DNA of 41,129 bases, taken from positions 1 to 41,129 of the forward strand of contig CAJXAV010000008.1 in assembly GCA_913050095.1 (NCBI GenBank). Reading direction: 5' to 3'. Below, in pieces: positions 1-7,738 of this stretch. The number at the start of each line of letters is the position of its first letter. Position 1 is the stretch's first letter. Source of the DNA: an uncultured Gammaproteobacteria bacterium (GTDB taxonomy: Bacteria; Pseudomonadota; Gammaproteobacteria; Poriferisulfidales; GCA-002705445). A program made the translations under genes and the position numbers. The notes under the pieces are model-generated. The model did no database searches. It had not been told where the DNA came from and saw only the letters and a list, made by a program, of their open reading frames with translations.

Positions 1-2
1 TC

Positions 3-158
3 AAAAATTTTCTCTCTATATCTACATGTGCAAAAAGTATTGAAAGAATTGGGGACCATGCTAAAAATATCGCACAACATACTATCTATTTAGTTAAAGG
101 AAAAGATATTAGACACACATCCGTAGAACAAGTTAGATCCGAGCTTGACCAGGATTAA
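3..158 (+). CDS. phoU: PhoU, phosphate-transport regulator (3' end only)
   Basis: The start lies outside the window; frame 3 is open from the left edge to a TAA at 156-158. The 51 visible residues include IERIGDHAKNIA followed by YLVKGKDIRH, the conserved last helix of PhoU. PhoU dampens the PhoR/PhoB response through the PstSCAB transporter in the cytoplasm. Its stop codon overlaps the stop of the convergent argF gene by 4 bases, leaving no room for a terminator. The assignment rests on the C-terminal signature only, but that signature is distinctive. Confidence 0.85.
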   Translation, partial: KNFLSISTCAKSIERIGDHAKNIAQHTIYLVKGKDIRHTSVEQVRSELDQD

Positions 159-1057
159 ATATTCTTAACCAAAAGATATTCAAGGAGTGCTTTTTGAGCA
201 TGAAGTCTATTCTCTGCTTCTTGCCAAACTACACTTGATTTACTATCTAAAACTTCTGACGTGACTTCTTCACCTCTATGGGCAGGTAAACAATGCATAA
301 ATATCACATTTTTATTTGCAACAGACATGATTTTTTCATTTACTTGCAATGGTTTAAATATTTTCTTTCTTTCCTCTTCCTCATCTTCCTGACCCATGCT
401 TGCCCATACATCTGTTACAATTAAATCAGCGTCTTTGGCGGCTATTAAAGGATCATGAGTAAGAATAATGCCTTCATTTTCCTTAAATAAAGATGGCGTA
501 TAATTTTTTGGAGTAGCTATTGATAGATGAAAATCAAATTGCTTTGATGCATTAATATATGAATTACACATATTATTAGCATCCCCAATCCAGGCAACTT
601 TCTTGCCCGCAATATCGCCATTAATTTCCATAAAAGTCATCATGTCTGCGAGTAATTGACAAGGATGCACAAGATCAGTTAAACCATTTATTACAGGCAC
701 TGTAGATTTTGAACAAAACTTTAATACATTATCATGATCATGTGTTCTTATTACAATACAATCAACCATACTAGAAATAACTTTTGCAGTGTCTTCTATC
801 GGCTCACCTCTGCCAAGTTGCGTATCTCTTGGTGATAAAAATAATGTATTTCCACCAAAATGAGTCATTCCAACTTCGAAAGATACTCTAGTTCTTGTTG
901 ATGATTTATCAAATATCAACGCTAAAGTTTTATTTTGTAATGGAGTATAAACAATATTATCTTGTGTCATCTTCTTAAGCTCAATAGCTCTCAAGATGAG
1001 ATTATTTAAATCTTTTTTTTGTATATCAAGCAGTGTAATAAAGTTTTTATTTTTCAT
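155..1057 (-). CDS. argF: Anabolic ornithine carbamoyltransferase
   Basis: Transfers the carbamoyl group from carbamoyl phosphate to ornithine to give citrulline in arginine synthesis. The 300-residue length is normal for the family. The carbamoyl-phosphate loop STRTR is at residues 53-57, HPCQLL at 131-136, the ornithine-binding DVWASMG at 216-222 and the catalytic HCLP at 255-258. The ATG overlaps the end of argD by 11 bases (ATGAAAAATAA), so the two are probably translated as a coupled argD-argF pair. The 3' end overlaps phoU tail to tail by 4 bases. Aspartate carbamoyltransferase is excluded by the SMG loop and HCLP motif. Confidence 0.96.
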   Translation of the reverse strand: MKNKNFITLLDIQKKDLNNLILRAIELKKMTQDNIVYTPLQNKTLALIFDKSSTRTRVSFEVGMTHFGGNTLFLSPRDTQLGRGEPIEDTAKVISSMVDCIVIRTHDHDNVLKFCSKSTVPVINGLTDLVHPCQLLADMMTFMEINGDIAGKKVAWIGDANNMCNSYINASKQFDFHLSIATPKNYTPSLFKENEGIILTHDPLIAAKDADLIVTDVWASMGQEDEEEERKKIFKPLQVNEKIMSVANKNVIFMHCLPAHRGEEVTSEVLDSKSSVVWQEAENRLHAQKALLEYLLVKNI

Positions 1058-2219
1058 TGGAGTACTCTTTTAAAATCTGATACAAAACTTTTGAGATATA
1101 ATCTGCTTCATTTTTTTTTAAAATAAGAGGAGGTAATAATCTAATAACATTACCTGAAGTTAAGTTAAGTATTAGGTTTTTTTTGATACAATCTTCTACA
1201 ATATTTGTATTTTTTTTATTTATTTCAATACCTATCATTAAGCCCTTGCCTCTAATTTCTTTAAAAATGCTTAAATCTTGTATTTTATTTTTAATTTTTG
1301 ACATAAGGTAGTCGCCCATGACTTCAGATTGTTTGCATAAATTCTTTTTATCAATCACATCTATTACTTTTGAAGAGACTGCGCATACCAAAGGATTACC
1401 CCCAAAAGTGCTACCATGAGAGCCCGGCTTGAATAGGTTACTAGCTTTTTTATTTCCCAGACATGCACCAATCGGCACACCATTACCCAAACCTTTAGCA
1501 CATGTAACTATGTCAGGATTTATATTAGCATGTTGATATGAAAACCATTTTCCAGTTCTACCCATGCCAGTTTGAACTTCATCAACAATTAATAGAACAT
1601 CATTTTTTTGTGTGATGCTTCTAACATCTTTGAGAAATTTTTTGTTAGCTAATCTTATACCGCCTTCACCTTGAATTGTTTCCAGCATGACTGCTGATAC
1701 ATTATTTTTTTCAATCAACTTCTTAAATGTAACAATGTCATTTAGTTTGCATTTAACAAAACCACCTAGAAGAGGTTTAAATCCTTTTTGAACAGAGCTG
1801 TTGCCTGTAGCGCTTAAAGTCGCAATAGTTCTACCGTGCCATGATTTATCAAATATTATTATTTTTGAATTCTTTAAGTTTTTATTATTTGCATGAAGTC
1901 TTGCTAATTTTATTGCTGCCTCATTTGCCTCAGATCCGGAGTTACAAAAAAAAGCAGAATTCATTTTAGAAATTTTACATAATTTATTTGCAAGATTTTC
2001 TTGGTTTTGTATGTTGAAAAGATTTGAAACATGAATCAATTTTTTTGATTGCTTATTTATGATTTTTGTAACTTCATTATGAGCATGTCCAATGCAACAG
2101 ACTCCAATACCCGATAAAGCATCAAGATATTTTTCTTTTTTATTGGTATATAGATAGCAGCCCTTACCATATTCAAATGATATATCTATGGGTTTATAGT
2201 TTTTCATTAAATAATTCAT
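1047..2219 (-). CDS. argD: Acetylornithine aminotransferase
   Basis: PLP-dependent class-III aminotransferase converting N-acetylglutamate semialdehyde to N-acetylornithine, the step before deacetylation and ArgF. Counting from an upstream in-frame TTG at 2225, the motifs are NSGSEAN near residue 95, DEVQTGMGRTG near 215-225 and the PLP lysine of AKGLGNG at 244. I prefer the ATG at 2219 (MNYLMKNY), with a further in-frame ATG at 2207. None of the three has a good Shine-Dalgarno; a weak GAG lies at 2228-2230. The start is only about a dozen bases behind the U-tract of a terminator-like hairpin, so its promoter position is unclear. It may also serve as succinyldiaminopimelate aminotransferase, as in other bacteria. 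Confidence 0.93.
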   Translation of the reverse strand: MNYLMKNYKPIDISFEYGKGCYLYTNKKEKYLDALSGIGVCCIGHAHNEVTKIINKQSKKLIHVSNLFNIQNQENLANKLCKISKMNSAFFCNSGSEANEAAIKLARLHANNKNLKNSKIIIFDKSWHGRTIATLSATGNSSVQKGFKPLLGGFVKCKLNDIVTFKKLIEKNNVSAVMLETIQGEGGIRLANKKFLKDVRSITQKNDVLLIVDEVQTGMGRTGKWFSYQHANINPDIVTCAKGLGNGVPIGACLGNKKASNLFKPGSHGSTFGGNPLVCAVSSKVIDVIDKKNLCKQSEVMGDYLMSKIKNKIQDLSIFKEIRGKGLMIGIEINKKNTNIVEDCIKKNLILNLTSGNVIRLLPPLILKKNEADYISKVLYQILKEYSNEK

Positions 2220-2231
2220 AAACAATACTCT

Positions 2232-2260
2232 AAAATAAAAACGGCAGCTAATGCTGCCGT
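2232..2260 (-). terminator. Intrinsic terminator-like hairpin between the amino-acid dehydrogenase and argD
   Basis: On the minus strand an 8-base-pair perfect stem (ACGGCAGC / GCTGCCGT, 2241-2248 with 2253-2260) with a 4-base loop is followed by TTTTTATTTTA. This is the classic Rho-independent layout for the gene ending at 2303. It is nearly identical to the hairpin at 3416-3444. The argD start codon begins about 12 bases after the U-tract, so the hairpin could also act as an attenuator or lie in an argD leader. Confidence 0.75.
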
Positions 2261-2302
2261 GTTAATTAAGTATTTTACTGTCAATTATGATTTAATTCAA
2301 TG

Positions 2303-3403
2303 CTATAGGCTATCTAACTTAATTTTGAATTTATTTGGCTTCCCAGTAATATTTTGACCAATTTGCTGGCATACATCTGCTGGTGATATTTCATTTTCTT
2401 CGGCAATATTTAATATTTTAAGCGTTCTATCATAGAAAGCCTTTATTAATTTAAATGAATCTTGTTCATCTCTTGTCTTCAATATAATACCTGCTGATCT
2501 AAAGACCCCGCCAGCATTTGCCAATGTATCTGGTATATATAAAATATTGTTGGCAACTAACTGACGGTTGGCTTCCTCTGGGTCCGCGATGTCTAGTTGA
2601 TTATTTGCTGCCCCACAAATTATTTTACATTTAAGCTCTTTAATTCTTGATAATCTAATATCGTTACCTAATGCGCAAGGGGAGTAGATATCTACCTCTT
2701 CTTTATGAATTTCATCATGGTCAATATTTTTTATTTCATGGGAAAATTTAGTTTGTAGATTATCTGCAAATTTTATTTTATCAAAGTTTTTATCAGCAAT
2801 AACAAGCTTTGCCCCATCAGCTAAAAGATAATTTGATAGTTGGAAACCTACTTTCCCAACTCCTTTAATTGCAATTTTTAAACCTTTTACTGAATCTTTT
2901 TTTAATTTAAACTTAACCCCAGCTTTTATAGCATTATAAACCCCAAGTGCTGTGCATAAGCTTCCGATATCAGGATTAGAATATTTTGTTGTAAAGTCAG
3001 TATAGGCTGTTAATTTTTGTAACATCGTGTAATCAAAACCAACATCAAGACCACCATAATAATCTCCATTAAGATAATTTATTAACTCACCTAAACACGG
3101 GTAAAAATTTTTTTGATCAACTTTAAATGCTTTATTATTTTTATAAAAACTTTTTTGTATTGCTGTTTTGCCGCCACTCATATTAATGCCAGCAACAATA
3201 CATTTTTCAGTCATAGCTTCTGCAAGTTTCATTACGTCTAGGCATGCTCTTTCGTTATTTCTATAATTAAAATAACGTATTCCGCCAAACGCAGGGCCAT
3301 TTTTTAAAGTATGGATAGCTATAAAAGCGTTAAAATTATTTTTTTCATCGCAGCCACGTACTACTCGTTCATAGCCTTTTGTTTTTATCTCTTTTATATA
3401 CAT
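2303..3403 (-). CDS. Leucine/valine (branched-chain) amino-acid dehydrogenase
   Basis: A Glu/Leu/Phe/Val dehydrogenase-family enzyme of 366 residues that oxidatively deaminates an amino acid with NAD+ to a 2-oxo acid and ammonia, or runs in reverse. Visible features are FGGIRY at residues 39-44, the substrate/catalytic lysine in MSGGKTAI (Lys79), the catalytic aspartate region GLDVG (about Asp120) and the Rossmann nucleotide loop GVGKVG at 181-186. Length and N-terminal alignment fit leucine dehydrogenase better than glutamate dehydrogenase (about 450 residues), but the exact substrate cannot be read from the sequence. It lies between two near-identical hairpins, one 12 bases before its ATG and one after its stop. 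Confidence 0.85.
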   Translation of the reverse strand: MYIKEIKTKGYERVVRGCDEKNNFNAFIAIHTLKNGPAFGGIRYFNYRNNERACLDVMKLAEAMTEKCIVAGINMSGGKTAIQKSFYKNNKAFKVDQKNFYPCLGELINYLNGDYYGGLDVGFDYTMLQKLTAYTDFTTKYSNPDIGSLCTALGVYNAIKAGVKFKLKKDSVKGLKIAIKGVGKVGFQLSNYLLADGAKLVIADKNFDKIKFADNLQTKFSHEIKNIDHDEIHKEEVDIYSPCALGNDIRLSRIKELKCKIICGAANNQLDIADPEEANRQLVANNILYIPDTLANAGGVFRSAGIILKTRDEQDSFKLIKAFYDRTLKILNIAEENEISPADVCQQIGQNITGKPNKFKIKLDSL

Positions 3404-3415
3404 ATATATGATTTC

Positions 3416-3444
3416 AAATAAAAAACGGCAGCTTATGCTGCCGT
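3416..3444 (-). terminator. Intrinsic terminator-like hairpin after the PuuD-like gene
   Basis: On the minus strand an 8-base-pair stem (ACGGCAGC / GCTGCCGT, 3425-3432 with 3437-3444) with a 4-base loop is followed by a T-run (TTTTTATTT). It lies 37 bases after the stop of the PuuD-like gene and only about 12 bases before the start codon of the dehydrogenase. The stem is identical to that at 2241-2260; only the loop differs. Confidence 0.75.
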
Positions 3445-3481
3445 AAATAAATATTACTGTTAAATTTTTTTAAATTCAACT

Positions 3482-4072
3482 TTATAATGGTAAACCATGC
3501 ATATGACTGCTCATACACATTAACATTGGTATAGACAACAAAGTGTTTGTTCTAGATGCCATTAAAGCAACTACTTTACCTTTAGCAATCTGTGCTTCAG
3601 TTGCTTCAACAATACCTAAGATTCTTTTTTGATTTGGCCAGATTAAACCCCATACATTGAATAACATTATTGTTCCTAACCAAGCTCCTATTCCAATAAC
3701 TTCAGCACCGGTTTGAAGTGCAAAAGCATTATGAACACCAATACCACTATAGTGAAGAGCTGCCGCACCTGTTATCCAAGTTAACAAAGCGCCCCATCTG
3801 AAATAAAATAGGGCAGTAGGCGCAACATATTTATTTATAGCAGCAGGGCCAGGACCTTCTTTATCAGCTAATGCCGCAGCAACACCTGGGACTTGAACAA
3901 AGTTAAAGTAATATAATAATCCTATCCAAATAATACCAAAAAATACGTGAAGCCAAGTTACAAGAGACCAAAGAGGCATTCCAGGCCCAACATGCTCAAT
4001 AGAAAGGCTAATTAAAATTGCTAGTATGAAACCCAGACCGACGGTCATAGGTATTGATTTTAAAGGATTCAT
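3482..4072 (-). CDS. PuuD-like (urate oxidase N-terminal family) integral membrane protein
   Basis: A 196-residue polytopic membrane protein with about five hydrophobic segments (roughly residues 10-25, 38-62, 85-108, 122-145 and 170-190). WLHVFFGIIWIGLLYYFNF (40-58) and FNVWGLIWPNQKR (138-150) resemble the membrane domain of urate hydroxylase PuuD. The C-terminal cytochrome c domain of full-length PuuD is absent. Several histidines (41, 107, 114, 190, 192) could bind haem, but this is inference. The frame is open 22 codons further upstream, but I chose the ATG at 4072 because GGAGGT lies exactly 7 bases before it. A 17-base-spaced promoter and a downstream terminator make it look like a strongly expressed single-gene unit. 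Urate oxidation is not proven. Confidence 0.75.
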   Translation of the reverse strand: MNPLKSIPMTVGLGFILAILISLSIEHVGPGMPLWSLVTWLHVFFGIIWIGLLYYFNFVQVPGVAAALADKEGPGPAAINKYVAPTALFYFRWGALLTWITGAAALHYSGIGVHNAFALQTGAEVIGIGAWLGTIMLFNVWGLIWPNQKRILGIVEATEAQIAKGKVVALMASRTNTLLSIPMLMCMSSHMHGLPL

Positions 4073-4109
4073 TATTTTTACCTCCAAATAAAAATATTTA
4101 ATCGTCACT

Positions 4110-4138
4110 ATTCTATTCTTTGATATACAATGTTGCAA
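4110..4138 (-). promoter_or_regulatory. Sigma-70-type promoter of the PuuD-like gene
   Basis: On the minus strand, TTGCAA (4138-4133) and TAGAAT (4115-4110) are separated by exactly 17 bases. This is the best-spaced promoter I found in the window. Transcription would start near 4103, giving a leader of about 30 bases that carries the strong GGAGGT ribosome-binding site at 4080-4085. Confidence 0.6.
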
Positions 4139-4176
4139 TCTATCATTGTAAAAATTAAATAATTTTTCTTAAAAAT

Positions 4177-4626
4177 ATGAAAATAATATTAGAAACAGAG
4201 GGGCAAACACAAAAATTAGCAAAAGAATTTTCAAATATAATAGTTTTACCATTGATAATAGGATTTAAAGGGGATTTGGGTGTTGGAAAAACAGTATTTA
4301 TAAGAAATTTAATAAAGTGTTTTAAAGAAGATGAGGCAGTAAAAAGCCCAACTTTTAGTCTAGTAGAAGAGTATGAATATGAAAATGCTAAAATTGCACA
4401 CATAGATTTATATAGAATAACAAACGATGAGGAATATTATCTAGATTATCAAGACTACCAAGCAAACAACAGCTTGATACTAATAGAATGGATTCAAAAC
4501 GATTTAAAATTAATGAGCAACTCTGATATTATTATAGAAATAAATATACCAAAAGAAAAAAATAATAGAGAAATAAGTTTTGAAGGACAATCAAACATAG
4601 GTAAGAAAATATTAAAAAACTTATAA
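4177..4626 (+). CDS. tsaE: tRNA threonylcarbamoyladenosine ATPase TsaE
   Basis: The P-loop ATPase of the TsaBDE complex that makes t6A37 on ANN-decoding tRNAs in the cytoplasm. The 149-residue length is typical. Walker A is GDLGVGKT at residues 32-39; SPTFSLVEEY and the IAHIDLYR strand follow in the usual order. There is one base between its stop codon and the ATG of the amidase gene, so the two are very likely co-transcribed. The tsaE-amidase pairing is a known gammaproteobacterial arrangement, but mutL, which usually follows, is not here. Confidence 0.93.
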   Translation: MKIILETEGQTQKLAKEFSNIIVLPLIIGFKGDLGVGKTVFIRNLIKCFKEDEAVKSPTFSLVEEYEYENAKIAHIDLYRITNDEEYYLDYQDYQANNSLILIEWIQNDLKLMSNSDIIIEINIPKEKNNREISFEGQSNIGKKILKNL

Positions 4627-4627
4627 A

Positions 4628-5791
4628 ATGACCTTATCATTAAATACAATATCTAGAATTTTTAAAACCCTAATTCCCGTATTTGTATTATTTTTACTTT
4701 TTCCCTCAGAAGCACTATCAGATAATAAATTAAATAAAATTAGGAAATCATATGATTCCAACATTGAAAAATTAAGGATAGTATTTGACACAAATAAAAA
4801 AATTAATTTTAAATTTGATAAAATTTCAAAAAAAAATGAACTTAATATTAATTTAAGAAATATAAGAACTTCTGAAAAATTTATAAAACCAAAATTTGAT
4901 AGAAAATATACAATATCTTCTAAGCTAATAAAAAATAAGAATAATATAAAATTTAATTTCGTATCTTCAAAAAATTTTACATATAAATATTTTATCTTGG
5001 ATCCGAAAGATAGCTATAATCACAGACTTGTTGTTGACATATATTTTGATAAGAAGGTATCGAAATTATCAAAAATAAAAAATAAATTAAAAAATTTAAG
5101 TAAGCATAAATTCGTAATTGCTATTGATGCAGGTCATGGAGGAAGAGATCCTGGAGCTGTAGGAAAAAGAGGGACTCTTGAAAAAGATATTGTATTATCT
5201 ATCTCAAAAAAATTATATTCTCTTCTGAAAAAAGAAAAAAATATTAAACCAATCTTAATTAGAAATAAAGATTCATATATATCGTTAAGACAGAGAATTA
5301 ATATTGCAAGAAGAAACAAAGCGGATTTATTCATATCCATTCATGCTGATGCGGCAAAAAATAAAAAAGCAAGAGGTTCTTCAGTTTATGTCTTGTCACA
5401 ACACGGAGCCTCTAGTGAAGCTGCTAAGTGGCTTGCAAATAAAGAAAACTCATCAGATCTATTAGGTGGAGCAAGCATTGATGATAAAGATAATGATATT
5501 GCTGAGGTTTTATTAGATATGTCTCAAAGCGTGACTATCGAAACTAGTCTAAAGGCATCAAGAATAATGCTTAGTAAATTAAAAAAAGTTTCAAAATTAC
5601 ATTCAAACACTACCGGTCAAGCTGGTTTTGTTGTTCTAAAGTCACCAGATATACCGTCATTACTAATTGAAACAGCTTTTTTGTCAAACCCAAAAGAAGA
5701 AAAAAAGCTTCGAACAAAAAAATTTCAGAATAAAATAGCTAGAGCAATAAGAGACGGGATTATTGAAATTATTAAAAAAGGTATTATTTGA
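4628..5791 (+). CDS. amiC: N-acetylmuramoyl-L-alanine amidase (AmiC/AmiB type)
   Basis: A periplasmic zinc amidase that cuts the peptide from MurNAc during septal peptidoglycan splitting. An N-terminal hydrophobic signal (about residues 10-31, PSEALS then D) is followed by a degenerate AMIN-like region (about 35-145) and the Amidase_3 domain (about 162-385). Metal ligands His170 (DAGHGG), Glu185 and His239 (SIHADA), and the catalytic Glu348 (IETAFLSN), are all present. No LysM domain is visible, which favours AmiC over AmiB. The linker is very lysine/asparagine rich, as expected from the base composition. The 3' end overlaps the convergent sohB by 8 bases. Confidence 0.92.
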   Translation: MTLSLNTISRIFKTLIPVFVLFLLFPSEALSDNKLNKIRKSYDSNIEKLRIVFDTNKKINFKFDKISKKNELNINLRNIRTSEKFIKPKFDRKYTISSKLIKNKNNIKFNFVSSKNFTYKYFILDPKDSYNHRLVVDIYFDKKVSKLSKIKNKLKNLSKHKFVIAIDAGHGGRDPGAVGKRGTLEKDIVLSISKKLYSLLKKEKNIKPILIRNKDSYISLRQRINIARRNKADLFISIHADAAKNKKARGSSVYVLSQHGASSEAAKWLANKENSSDLLGGASIDDKDNDIAEVLLDMSQSVTIETSLKASRIMLSKLKKVSKLHSNTTGQAGFVVLKSPDIPSLLIETAFLSNPKEEKKLRTKKFQNKIARAIRDGIIEIIKKGII

Positions 5792-6788
5792 AAATATCTT
5801 TATCGTGGTTTTTTTGTTCAAATACATTAAAAGTTTTTTTTGTTAAATCTGAAGAAAACTTAGATATCTTATCAGACAAAGTTTTTACAGGTTTATATTT
5901 TATTAAAATAATATCAAATTTATTTCGCATAGATAAAATATACTCGTCACTAGTCATTATGCCGTCAACTAGGTTAAGATCTAATGCGCTTTTCCCGTAC
6001 CAATACTCTCCTGTTGAGACCTTATCTATATCAACATTTTTTCTTTGACTTGTTATAAAATCTTTGAACAAAACATGAATATCCTCAAGTTGTTCGTTTA
6101 ATTTTTTTCTATCTTCATCTGTATTCTCACCAAACATAGTCACTGTTCTTTTATAATTCCCAGCTGTATGTTGTTCAAAATTTATTCCTTTATCTTTAAG
6201 TAATTTATTAAAATTTGGAACTTGTGCCAAAACTCCTATAGATCCAATAATTGCAAATGGCGAGGCTAAAATTTTATTAGCCACACACGCCATCATATAT
6301 CCGCCACTTGCCGCAACTTTATCTACACAAATAGTTAAAGGGATCTTATTATCTTTGATTCTTTTTAGTTGTGATGCAGCTAAGCCATGCTCATGAACGG
6401 TGCCGCCAGAATTTTCAAGTCTTAAAAGAACTTCATCACCTTTTTTGTATGATAGAAGTATTCCAGAAATTTCCCTTCTCAGAGATACAATTTCGCTTGC
6501 TCTGATATTTCCTTTAAAATCTAAAACAAATAATTTTTTTTCAATATCTTTTTGAGACTTCTTTTTTAATTTAAGAAATTTTTTAAATTCTGATTTATTA
6601 AAAATATTTTTTTTTATACTTTTTTCTAATTCATCTAATTCTGTATTGATGTTTTTGACAGTCAAATTAACGTCAGTATTACTTTTTTTGCTATTTATAA
6701 TAGCACTTATGATTAATAAAATACTTACTACAATTGTTATTGTTTTGAGTAGAAATAATCCATAATTCGATAATAATTCTATTAGCAT
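5784..6788 (-). CDS. sohB: SohB-type inner-membrane serine peptidase (S49)
   Basis: A signal-peptide-peptidase-family protease thought to clear periplasmic or membrane peptides. The 334 residues start with a transmembrane anchor (about 11-31) and a charged S49 N-terminal region. The S49 core follows, with NSGGTVHEHG (126-135), nucleophile Ser161 in AASGGYM and general-base Lys213 in NYKRT, giving the Ser/Lys dyad. The start codon directly abuts the stop of the upstream reductase gene, implying one transcript. SohB rather than SppA because there is a single S49 domain and the typical N-terminal region. Confidence 0.92.
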   Translation of the reverse strand: MLIELLSNYGLFLLKTITIVVSILLIISAIINSKKSNTDVNLTVKNINTELDELEKSIKKNIFNKSEFKKFLKLKKKSQKDIEKKLFVLDFKGNIRASEIVSLRREISGILLSYKKGDEVLLRLENSGGTVHEHGLAASQLKRIKDNKIPLTICVDKVAASGGYMMACVANKILASPFAIIGSIGVLAQVPNFNKLLKDKGINFEQHTAGNYKRTVTMFGENTDEDRKKLNEQLEDIHVLFKDFITSQRKNVDIDKVSTGEYWYGKSALDLNLVDGIMTSDEYILSMRNKFDIILIKYKPVKTLSDKISKFSSDLTKKTFNVFEQKNHDKDIFK

Positions 6789-7610
6789 TTATTCTTCCTT
6801 TGCGTTAAAAATTTGAAATAGTGTTTGTTCATTAATCTTCCCTTTTTCTTCATATATATACATTTCTGATAATTTTAGATTGACTGCTTTTTTTAAAAAA
6901 TTACCACGAATAATAGTATCATATTTTGTTGTGCCGATCATTCTTATACTAGTGCTGTAATATAATTTATCAAGAAGGTTTTTACTTATAAATTTTTCAA
7001 CAATTGTTGGGCCAGCTATAAAATATATAGAGTTAAATTTATTTTTGACTATAAAATTATCCAACTGTTTCGCAGAAATGTTTTTCCCAGAAAACTTTAA
7101 GATTTTATATCCATTTGATTGAAATTTTTTTATTTTATTTTTATTTTTTGATGTAGTTAAAATTATAATTTCTTCTTTATATTTTTCTGTTTTGTCACTT
7201 ATGGGGAAGTTTAAAGAATTACTCAAAATTATAATTTTTTGACTATATAGATTATTTTCTTTTCTCCATTTTTTCAATTTTTGATCTTTTGTAGAGAGAA
7301 TATCCCCATAATAGCCAATATCCAGCCCTTTCATATAGTGAGTGTTTGTGATCAAACAATCTGCTTGCGCCTGAAGTTGGCAAAATAGCTGAAAATCAAC
7401 ATTATTTTTAATACTTTGAGGGGTCAATAATTGCTTATATTTATCATTGTATGTGGCTATTCTGCCATCAAGACTTGTTAAGAAATTTGCGTAATACATT
7501 GGTTTATCATGATTTTTTTTAAAAATAAGCCTTTTTCTTAAATATACGGAATCTACCGCATATCTAGAGTTTTTAGTCTTTGGATAAATTTTACTTATAA
7601 TTTGATTCAT
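6789..7610 (-). CDS. Stand-alone RibD C-terminal (pyrimidine reductase-like) domain protein
   Basis: A 273-residue protein of the RibD_C / dihydrofolate-reductase-like fold. The signature YYANFLTSLDGRIA starts at residue 39, matching the first strand and SLDG loop of riboflavin-pathway reductases. A later strand (IYFIAGPTIVEKFI) matches the conserved GG/GP-T-V-E turn of the family. There is no zinc-binding deaminase domain as in full-length RibD. It could be a riboflavin-pathway reductase or a related NAD(P)H reductase of unknown substrate. No other rib gene lies in the window. Its stop abuts the sohB start (TAAATG). Confidence 0.75.
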   Translation of the reverse strand: MNQIISKIYPKTKNSRYAVDSVYLRKRLIFKKNHDKPMYYANFLTSLDGRIATYNDKYKQLLTPQSIKNNVDFQLFCQLQAQADCLITNTHYMKGLDIGYYGDILSTKDQKLKKWRKENNLYSQKIIILSNSLNFPISDKTEKYKEEIIILTTSKNKNKIKKFQSNGYKILKFSGKNISAKQLDNFIVKNKFNSIYFIAGPTIVEKFISKNLLDKLYYSTSIRMIGTTKYDTIIRGNFLKKAVNLKLSEMYIYEEKGKINEQTLFQIFNAKEE

Positions 7611-7738
7611 AAATTCAATAATATTATTAATTTATTTTTGATAATATAGTCTATTAGTTAAATTAACACTATATATTAAAAGGAAAATTATAATTTAATC
7701 AAGGATGAGCAACTCAAATTAATAAGGGGAAATTAATT

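Noticed and set aside
4073-4138. 22-residue N-terminal extension of the PuuD-like protein from the ATG at 4138
   Set aside because: The extension overlaps the promoter, whereas the ATG at 4072 has GGAGGT at ideal spacing.
7657-7667. Perfect small palindrome GTTAAATTAAC upstream of the uncharacterised gene
   Set aside because: Such AT-rich short palindromes are expected by chance here; no second copy or regulator was seen to support an operator.
7704-7721. Five-codon ORF (ATG AGC AAC TCA AAT TAA) in the leader of the uncharacterised gene
   Set aside because: Too short, without repeated regulatory codons or an alternative hairpin pair; the GTG start downstream has the better ribosome-binding site.
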